A stretch of 18,616 bases of DNA from CAYHZL01 sp964361075 (GTDB taxonomy: Bacteria; Bacteroidota; Ignavibacteria; UBA10030; UBA8401). Where the stretch lies: positions 1-18,616 of the forward strand of contig CAYHZL010000051.1 in NCBI GenBank assembly GCA_964361075.1. Direction: 5' to 3'. Each line of letters begins with the position of its first letter. Position 1 is the stretch's first letter. Both the position numbers and the translations under genes were made by a program. The notes beneath the pieces are model-generated. The model ran no database searches and was not told where the DNA came from. It saw only the letters and a list, made by a program, of their open reading frames with translations. Below, in pieces: positions 13,811 through 18,616 of the stretch.

Positions 13811-14095
13811 ATGTGCTTAGCAATTCCCGGAAAAGTTTTGGATATACAGCACGGCGCCGAGCCATTGATGGGCAAAGTAAGTTTTGGCGGCATTACTAAA
13901 AACATCTGCATGGAATGGCTGCCCGATATACAAATCGGCGAGTATGTGTTGGCGCACGTCGGTTTTGCAATTTCAAAAGTGAATGAGGAAGAAGCGGTGG
14001 AGACGTTGAAACTTTTTCAGGAAATTGAAGGCGCTCTGGATGAATTGGAATCGGAAGAAGAACTGAAACTTCAGAGGGAGAAACAATTGCCATGA
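13811..14095 (+). CDS. hypC: Hydrogenase maturation chaperone HypC
   Basis: 94-residue chaperone that carries the Fe(CN)2CO unit with HypD and delivers it to the large-subunit precursor. Starts with the family hallmark MCLAIPGKV, with essential Cys2 after Met removal; GEYVLAHVGFAI carries the conserved His. The carboxyl end is acidic and helical. GAAAGGA is placed well before the ATG. The last four bases overlap the hypD start (ATGA), so both are translated together. Confidence 0.97.
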   Translation: MCLAIPGKVLDIQHGAEPLMGKVSFGGITKNICMEWLPDIQIGEYVLAHVGFAISKVNEEEAVETLKLFQEIEGALDELESEEELKLQREKQLP

Positions 14096-15195
14096 AGTAC
14101 GTTGACGAATACCGCAGCGAAGCCGCAGCAAAAAATATTTCCGAACGCATTCACGCCATCACGACGAAGCCGTGGACGATTATGGAAATCTGCGGCGGAC
14201 AAACGCACACAATTGTGAAGTCCGGCATTGAAGCATTCTTGCCGGAAACAATTGAACTTGTGCACGGACCGGGTTGTCCGGTGTGTGTTACGCCGCTCGA
14301 AATTATTGAGAAAGCAATTCTCATCGCATCGCGCACCGGCGTAATCTTCACATCGTTTGGCGACATGTTGCGTGTGCCGGGTGCGACGAAAGATTTGCTG
14401 AGCGTGAAAGCGCAAGGGGGCGATGTGCGCATGGTGTATTCTCCGCTTGATGCAGTGAAGATTGCGCAGCAGAATCCTGATAAAGAAGTTGTGTTCTTCG
14501 CTGTCGGATTTGAAACCACCGCGCCGCCCAATGCAATGTCTGTGTGGCAAGCGAAACAACTCGGACTGAAAAATTTTTCTATTCTGTGTTCACACGTACT
14601 TGTGCCGCCAGCGATGGAAGCAATTCTTTCTTCTTCAACAAATAGAGTGCAAGCGTTTCTCGCCGCGGGACATGTGTGCACTATTATGGGATACGAAGAA
14701 TATTTTCCTCTTGCCGAAAAATATAAAGTGCCGATTGTTGTAACGGGTTTTGAGCCGGTGGATATTTTGCATGGAATTTTTATGGCAGTGAAACAATTGG
14801 AAGAGAAACGGTGCGAGGTGGAAAACCAATATTCACGCTCCGTTACACGGGAAGGAAATATGCCTGCACAGCAGTTACTAAAAAAAATATTCCGCACCGG
14901 AAATAGAAAATGGCGCGGCATCGGGGAAATTCCGAACAGCGGATATATTTTGAATGATGAGTTCGCGCTGTTCGATGCTGAGAAAAAATTTCATCTGGAA
15001 AACATTTCCATTCAGGAATCGCCGTTGTGTATTGCGGGAGAAGTACTGCAAGGAATGAAAAAGCCGCACGAATGTTCTGCATTTGGCGCACAATGCACAC
15101 CGGAACATCCGCTCGGTGCACCAATGGTTTCTTCCGAAGGTGCGTGTGCCGCATACTTCCATTACAAAAAAATAGCACAACCGAAAGTTGCGTGA
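14092..15195 (+). CDS. hypD: Hydrogenase maturation protein HypD
   Basis: 367-residue Fe-S scaffold on which, with HypC, the Fe(CN)2CO unit is assembled. Conserved elements: CGGQTHT with Cys34, GPGCPVCVTP with Cys62 and Cys65, and a carboxyl [4Fe-4S] region with HECSAFGAQCTPEHP and SEGACAAYFHY. Overlaps hypC by 4 bases and is followed by hypE after 3 bases. Length normal; no defects seen. Confidence 0.97.
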   Translation: MKYVDEYRSEAAAKNISERIHAITTKPWTIMEICGGQTHTIVKSGIEAFLPETIELVHGPGCPVCVTPLEIIEKAILIASRTGVIFTSFGDMLRVPGATKDLLSVKAQGGDVRMVYSPLDAVKIAQQNPDKEVVFFAVGFETTAPPNAMSVWQAKQLGLKNFSILCSHVLVPPAMEAILSSSTNRVQAFLAAGHVCTIMGYEEYFPLAEKYKVPIVVTGFEPVDILHGIFMAVKQLEEKRCEVENQYSRSVTREGNMPAQQLLKKIFRTGNRKWRGIGEIPNSGYILNDEFALFDAEKKFHLENISIQESPLCIAGEVLQGMKKPHECSAFGAQCTPEHPLGAPMVSSEGACAAYFHYKKIAQPKVA

Positions 15196-15198
15196 GAT

Positions 15199-16272
15199 AT
15201 GAAAGAGAATGAAAAAGAAAATGAAATTGAATTCAGCGGTCTTGCTTGTCCCATTCCGATTGCGGAATATCCGAACGTCTTGCTTGCACATGGCAGCGGC
15301 GGAAAATTGACGCATCAGTTGATTCAAAAAATGATGGCATCACAATTTCAGAATGAACTGCTTGCACCGCTTCATGATGGTGCAATTTTTTCTGTTGATG
15401 GAAAACGATTTGCATTCTCCACGGACTCGTATGTCATCAATCCGATTTTTTTTCCAGGCGGAACTATTGGCGAGCTTGCGGTGAACGGAACGGTGAACGA
15501 TTTGGCAATGTGCGGAGCGCGTCCGCTGTATCTTTCTTCTGCCTTTATAATAGAGGAAGGATTGCCGATGGATGAATTGTGGCGCATTGTTGTTACGATG
15601 CAACGTGCCGCACAGAATGCCGGTGTGCAATTGGTAACCGGCGATACAAAAGTTGTGGACAAAGGAAAAGGAGATAAAATTTTTATCAACACTTCCGGCA
15701 TTGGTGTTATTGAAAATGGAATTGATATTAATCCGTGCAATGCAAAAGTTGGCGATACAATTATTGTGAGCGGAACAATTGCCGATCACGGTATTGCAAT
15801 TATGTCTGTGCGCGAAGGATTGGAATTTGAGACACAAATTGTGAGTGATACTGCGCCGTTGAACGGATTAGTTGCGGCGATGATGAATGCGAGCAAAGAA
15901 ATTCATGTTTTGCGCGACCCGACGCGCGGCGGTGTTGCCAGTGCGTTAAATGAAATTGCAGAAAGCGCACATGTCGGCATTTCAATTTCCGAAAATGCAA
16001 TTCCGATGCGGGAAGATGTGCGCGGTGCGTGCGAGCTTCTTGGATTTGATCCGCTCTATGTTGCAAACGAAGGCAAACTGCTTGCGTTTGTTGCGCAGCA
16101 GGATGCAGAAAAAATTCTCGCTGCGATGCGCGCACATCCGTTGGGAAAAAAATCTGCAATCATCGGCAGCGTTGTCGCTGAACATCCTTCCGTTGTTACG
16201 ATGAAAACTCGCATCGGCAGTATGCGCGTAGTAGATATGATAACCGGCGAACAACTGCCGAGAATTTGCTGA
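15199..16272 (+). CDS. hypE: Hydrogenase maturation protein HypE
   Basis: 357-residue ATP-dependent dehydratase of the PurM/AIR-synthase superfamily, which turns the thiocarbamate received from HypF into thiocyanate. The carboxyl end PRIC with the acceptor Cys357 is intact. Other family features: HGSGGKLTHQLI near the amino end, FSTDSYVINPIFFPGG, GDTKVVDKGKGD and RDPTRGGVA. Three bases after the hypD stop. It is the last gene of the maturation cluster; a repeat-rich gap follows. Confidence 0.97.
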   Translation: MKENEKENEIEFSGLACPIPIAEYPNVLLAHGSGGKLTHQLIQKMMASQFQNELLAPLHDGAIFSVDGKRFAFSTDSYVINPIFFPGGTIGELAVNGTVNDLAMCGARPLYLSSAFIIEEGLPMDELWRIVVTMQRAAQNAGVQLVTGDTKVVDKGKGDKIFINTSGIGVIENGIDINPCNAKVGDTIIVSGTIADHGIAIMSVREGLEFETQIVSDTAPLNGLVAAMMNASKEIHVLRDPTRGGVASALNEIAESAHVGISISENAIPMREDVRGACELLGFDPLYVANEGKLLAFVAQQDAEKILAAMRAHPLGKKSAIIGSVVAEHPSVVTMKTRIGSMRVVDMITGEQLPRIC

Positions 16273-16310
16273 AGTATTTTTTATTCTCTACTGGGTATAA
16301 TACCCCGACG

Positions 16311-16332
16311 TCACAAAGTGATCCCTTCGGGA
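16311..16332. repeat. Twin-hairpin module, 2x11 bp
   Basis: TCACaaaGTGA directly followed by TCCCttcGGGA. Perfect 4-bp stems, 3-nt loops. Enclosed by host arms ending GACG and starting with GCGTC. Confidence 0.87.
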
Positions 16333-16351
16333 CTTGCGTCGTATTATGGAT

Positions 16352-16412
16352 CGTCATGCCGAACTTGTTTCGGCATCTATACTGTAGACTCTGAAACAAG
16401 TTCAGGGTGACG
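16352..16412. repeat. GTCATGCCGAACTTG palindrome (empty copy)
   Basis: CGTCATGCCGAACTTG at the left and CAAGTTCAGGGTGACG at the right; TTTC follows the left arm and GAAA precedes the right arm, extending the pairing. It is the uninterrupted relative of 10653-10754. Confidence 0.85.
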
Positions 16413-16465
16413 TAGCAAATACACCGCAGCTTGCTGCGGGGATGATTTATTCAAGACTTTTTAAG

Positions 16466-16505
16466 CATCAACTACTCATCAACTACTCATCAACTACTCA
16501 TCAAC
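16466..16505. repeat. 11-bp tandem direct repeat, about 3.6 units
   Basis: Unit CATCAACTACT, three full copies and a partial one, ending 6 bases before ATG 16512. Such short arrays vary by slippage, so spacing to an upstream promoter could change between strains. Confidence 0.9.
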
Positions 16506-16511
16506 ATTGAA

Positions 16512-17831
16512 ATGATATTTATGCTCAACGAGCAATTAAAACAACACGGTGTCGTTGGTGCGGGCGGCGCGGGATTCCCGACGTACGTAAAAGCAAAATC
16601 GCAGGTGGAGTTTGTTCTTGCCAACGGCGCAGAATGCGAACCGCTTATCCATAAAGATGTTGAGTTGATGCAGCATTTTCCCGAAGAGATCGTGAACGGC
16701 ATGATGTTGATGATGAATGCAACCGGTGCGCGTCAGGGAAAATTCGGTGTGAAAGAAAAACATCACGAGGCGATCGATGCGCTGACTCCTTTCATTAAAA
16801 AAAACAGCGCTGTCGAATTTTCTCTGCTCGGAGATTTTTATCCATCGGGAGATGAATATGAACTTGTGTATGCTGCAACGGGAAGATTGATTCCTCCTGC
16901 AGGGCTTCCGTTGAATGTTGGATGTGTTGTCAACAATGTTGAAACATTGTTCAACATCCACCAAGCATCGCACAATATTCCTGTTACTGAAAAATTCATT
17001 TCCATTGCCGGATCTGTTCACACTCCTTCGTCATTTCGTGTTCCAATTGGAATTTCATTTCGCGAAGTGATCGAGGCTGCGGGCGGTGCAACCGTCGGCG
17101 AATTTGGAATTTTCATCAGCGGATTGATGATGGGAACTCTTTCGTTCGATCTGGATACTATCGTTACGAAAACTACCGCGGGATTGATCCTTCTACCGAA
17201 AGAACATTTTCTTGTCTCACGAAAGAACCAATCTCAATCAACAATGAACCGCATCGGAAAATCGGCGTGTGATCAATGCAGTTATTGTACAGAATTTTGT
17301 CCGCGATATTTGCTTGGCTATGAAGTGCAGCCGCACAAAGTTATGCGGAGTCTTGGTTTCACACAGATGGGAACACAACATTGGAATCAATGGGCGGAAC
17401 TTTGTTGCTCGTGCGGGTTGTGCACACTGTATGCATGCCCTGAAGATCTTTTTCCAAAAGAAGCGTGTGATCAGGGAAAAAAAGAAATGAAAAAAGAAGG
17501 AATAAAATTTGTACAGCAAAAAGAAGTGCGCGTTCATCCAATGAAAGAAATGCGGCGAGTGCCGCAGTCGCAATTGCGGAAACGTCTCGGTGTAGAAGAT
17601 TGTGATACGCCGTTCAATAACCGTGAATTTTATCCGCGCTCAGTAAAGATAAACTTATCACAGCATGTTGGAAAACCGGCAAATCCAATCGTACATGTCG
17701 GCGACCGATTACGCAAAGGAAATGTTGTGGCAACAGTCGGCGAATCAGATCTTGGTGTAAACATTCACGCAAGTATCGATGGAGCCGTATCGAACAGTAC
17801 TGAATCATTCATTGAAATTACCGCCGCATAA
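16512..17831 (+). CDS. pduS: PduS-like Fe-S flavoprotein (RnfC-related) of a microcompartment
   Basis: 439 residues, close to the usual PduS length. PduS is the cobalamin reductase of propanediol microcompartments and is related to RnfC/NuoF. Seen: glycine-rich GVVGAGGAGFPTYVK and ANGAECEPLIHKD near the amino end (nucleotide/flavin region), a SLBB-like part around 160-215, and two [4Fe-4S] motifs, Cys253/256/259/263 (CDQCSYCTEFCP) and CCSCGLCTLYACP at 298-310. The carboxyl part (about 375-439) is a lipoyl/RnfC-like barrel. Start may be ATG 16512 or 16521; neither has a clear ribosome site. The next gene encodes its known type of partner. The substrate of the compartment cannot be told: no signature enzyme is in view. 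Confidence 0.9.
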   Translation: MIFMLNEQLKQHGVVGAGGAGFPTYVKAKSQVEFVLANGAECEPLIHKDVELMQHFPEEIVNGMMLMMNATGARQGKFGVKEKHHEAIDALTPFIKKNSAVEFSLLGDFYPSGDEYELVYAATGRLIPPAGLPLNVGCVVNNVETLFNIHQASHNIPVTEKFISIAGSVHTPSSFRVPIGISFREVIEAAGGATVGEFGIFISGLMMGTLSFDLDTIVTKTTAGLILLPKEHFLVSRKNQSQSTMNRIGKSACDQCSYCTEFCPRYLLGYEVQPHKVMRSLGFTQMGTQHWNQWAELCCSCGLCTLYACPEDLFPKEACDQGKKEMKKEGIKFVQQKEVRVHPMKEMRRVPQSQLRKRLGVEDCDTPFNNREFYPRSVKINLSQHVGKPANPIVHVGDRLRKGNVVATVGESDLGVNIHASIDGAVSNSTESFIEITAA

Positions 17832-17845
17832 AAAGGGAAACTATT

Positions 17846-18397
17846 ATGGCAAAAAATTCCATCGGTCTTATTGAACTCAGCAGTGTTGCGGCGGGATATC
17901 AGGTTGCAGATGCAATGCTCAAAGCGGCGGATACAGAACTTATTCTCTCGCGTTCTATTTGTTCCGGAAAATATATGGTGATGGTGCGGGGCGATGTTTC
18001 CTCGGTTGAAGCAAGTGTGAACGTCGGACGATCTGTGGGAGATTTTTCTTTGATTGATTCATTCGTCATTCCTAATGTGCACGAATCTATTTTTCCAGCG
18101 ATCAGCGGAACATCAAAAGTAGAAGTGCTGGAATCGCTTGGCATCATCGAAGCATTTTCTGTTGCATCGTTGATCGAAGGAGCGGACGCCGCGGTAAAAG
18201 CGGCGAATGTTCAACTTATCGAAATACGATTGGCAATGGCGCTCGGAGGAAAAGCGTTTGTAACATTGACCGGAGATGTTGCAGCGGTACAAAGCGCAGT
18301 CGATTCCGGTGCAAAGCTTATTGGAAAAAAGGGAATGTTGGTAAACATGGTTGTCATTCCTCGTCCGCGTCCCGAATTATTATCAGAGATGATCTAA
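17846..18397 (+). CDS. pduT: PduT-like tandem-BMC shell protein with Fe-S pore cysteine
   Basis: 183 residues made of two BMC domains (about 4-85 and 97-175; IGLIEL and LGIIEA mark their starts), as in PduT (about 184 residues). Three such chains form a hexamer-like tile of the microcompartment shell. Cys39 in RSICSGKY matches the PduT cysteine that binds a [4Fe-4S] cluster in the central pore, so the tile probably conducts electrons across the shell to or from PduS, encoded 14 bases upstream. The start is preceded by AAGGGA. Strong family match; the enzymatic content of the compartment is unknown. Confidence 0.93.
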   Translation: MAKNSIGLIELSSVAAGYQVADAMLKAADTELILSRSICSGKYMVMVRGDVSSVEASVNVGRSVGDFSLIDSFVIPNVHESIFPAISGTSKVEVLESLGIIEAFSVASLIEGADAAVKAANVQLIEIRLAMALGGKAFVTLTGDVAAVQSAVDSGAKLIGKKGMLVNMVVIPRPRPELLSEMI

Positions 18398-18433
18398 ATA
18401 GTTCTCGCTGAAAAACCAGCGAAACGAACAACC

Positions 18434-18468
18434 CCCGAAGGGATGGTGGCGAAGCCATCCCTTCGGGA
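18434..18468. repeat. Nested palindrome containing a twin-hairpin module
   Basis: CCCGAAGGGATGG (18434-18446) pairs with CCATCCCTTCGGG (18455-18467). Within it, 18447-18468 is TGGCgaaGCCA directly followed by TCCCttcGGGA, a 22-bp twin-hairpin module. The flanking GCCACC further right can pair with GGTGGC in the left part, an alternative fold. Confidence 0.85.
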
Positions 18469-18521
18469 CTTTGCCACCTTCAAGGGTTTACTGATTGAAA
18501 GACTTAAAAGATTAAAAATAT

Positions 18522-18616
18522 GTAACTGCTCAGCGTTTTTTTTTGTAATTTCGGTATTTCCAAAAAAACGAATCCCCCGTCCCGATTAAAAAACAAATCG
18601 GGACACCCCCTTTTCA
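18522..18616. repeat. Border-type repeat, reverse orientation, with empty GTCCCGATT hairpin
   Basis: Starts with GTAACTGCTCAGCGTT and ends with ATCCCCC, hairpin GTCCCGATT...AATCGGGAC, CCCCCTTTTCA at the window edge. 18546-18616 is the empty counterpart of 1347-1447: the loop here is only AAAAAACA where the other copy carries the 30-bp module. Confidence 0.85.

Larger units (their letters stand above)
16273..16511. other. Repeat-filled gap between hypE and the microcompartment genes
   Basis: Holds in order: an imperfect inverted repeat ATAATAC...GACG / CGTCGTATTAT enclosing a twin-hairpin module, the GTCATGCCGAACTTG palindrome, and an 11-bp tandem repeat directly before the pduS start. I see no clear terminator with a T tract after hypE and no defined promoter for pduS. 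Confidence 0.65.
18398..18616. other. Repeat-filled stretch after pduT
   Basis: A small hairpin CGCTG-aaaaac-CAGCG about 10 bases after the pduT stop, without a T tract, then a nested palindrome and a border-type repeat running to the window end. No gene. Whether further microcompartment genes follow cannot be seen. Confidence 0.65.

Noticed and set aside
14151..14921. Long minus-strand open frame (256 codons) opposite hypD
   Set aside because: It lies entirely antisense to the well-supported hypD and shows no domain, signal or ribosome site; it arises from the codon bias of the plus strand.
16466..16505. Possible CRISPR-like array
   Set aside because: The 11-bp units are directly adjacent with no spacers, and no cas gene is present; it is a simple tandem repeat.
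16512..18397. A complete propanediol or ethanolamine microcompartment operon
   Set aside because: Only the PduS-like and PduT-like genes are present; no hexameric or pentameric shell protein, no signature enzyme and no aldehyde dehydrogenase is in view, so the substrate cannot be named.

Overview
The window most likely comes from a member of the Bacteroidota/Chlorobi group, probably Ignavibacteria-like. The secreted protein at 8426-9931 ends in a type IX secretion sorting domain with the NYPNPFNPTT motif typical of that group, several starts have weak Shine-Dalgarno sequences, and base composition is moderate. The placement is inference from family traits, not from a marker gene.

Layout. 211-1014 (minus strand) is a lipoprotein. 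1015-1918 has no convincing gene and is packed with palindromic repeats. 1919-5678 is a compact four-gene operon: a 76-residue unknown protein, then the small, large and cytochrome b subunits of a membrane-bound uptake [NiFe] hydrogenase, closed by a clear terminator at 5704-5738. The six-cysteine proximal cluster signature of the small subunit marks it as the oxygen-tolerant type. 5748-8189 holds a membrane protein with an RCK/TrkA-N domain and, behind it, a decayed tandem duplication containing two small coiled-coil proteins, a signal-peptide remnant and a copy of the RCK carboxyl end. 8426-9931 is the secreted T9SS cargo. 10159-16272 is the hydrogenase maturation set: endopeptidase, HypA, HypF, HypC, HypD, HypE. 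HypB is not in the window. 16512-18397 encodes a PduS-like Fe-S flavoprotein and a PduT-like tandem-BMC shell protein, an electron-conducting pair from a bacterial microcompartment.

How the genes work together. HypF, HypE, HypC and HypD build and deliver the Fe(CN)2CO unit; HypA (with an off-window HypB) supplies nickel; the endopeptidase trims the large subunit; the mature dimer is exported by Tat through the RR signal of the small subunit and passes electrons from H2 to quinone through cytochrome b. The PduS/PduT pair would carry electrons across a microcompartment shell; a link to the hydrogenase is suggested only by adjacency.

The most unusual signal is non-coding. Intergenic gaps are filled with palindromes into which smaller palindromes have been inserted. 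Many of the inserted modules share one architecture: two abutting hairpins of equal length (2x11 or 2x15 bp), each starting with T and ending with A, with a 3- or 5-nt loop. Filled and empty versions of the same host sequence occur within this window, so the insertions can be read directly. One further palindrome sits in frame inside the T9SS gene.
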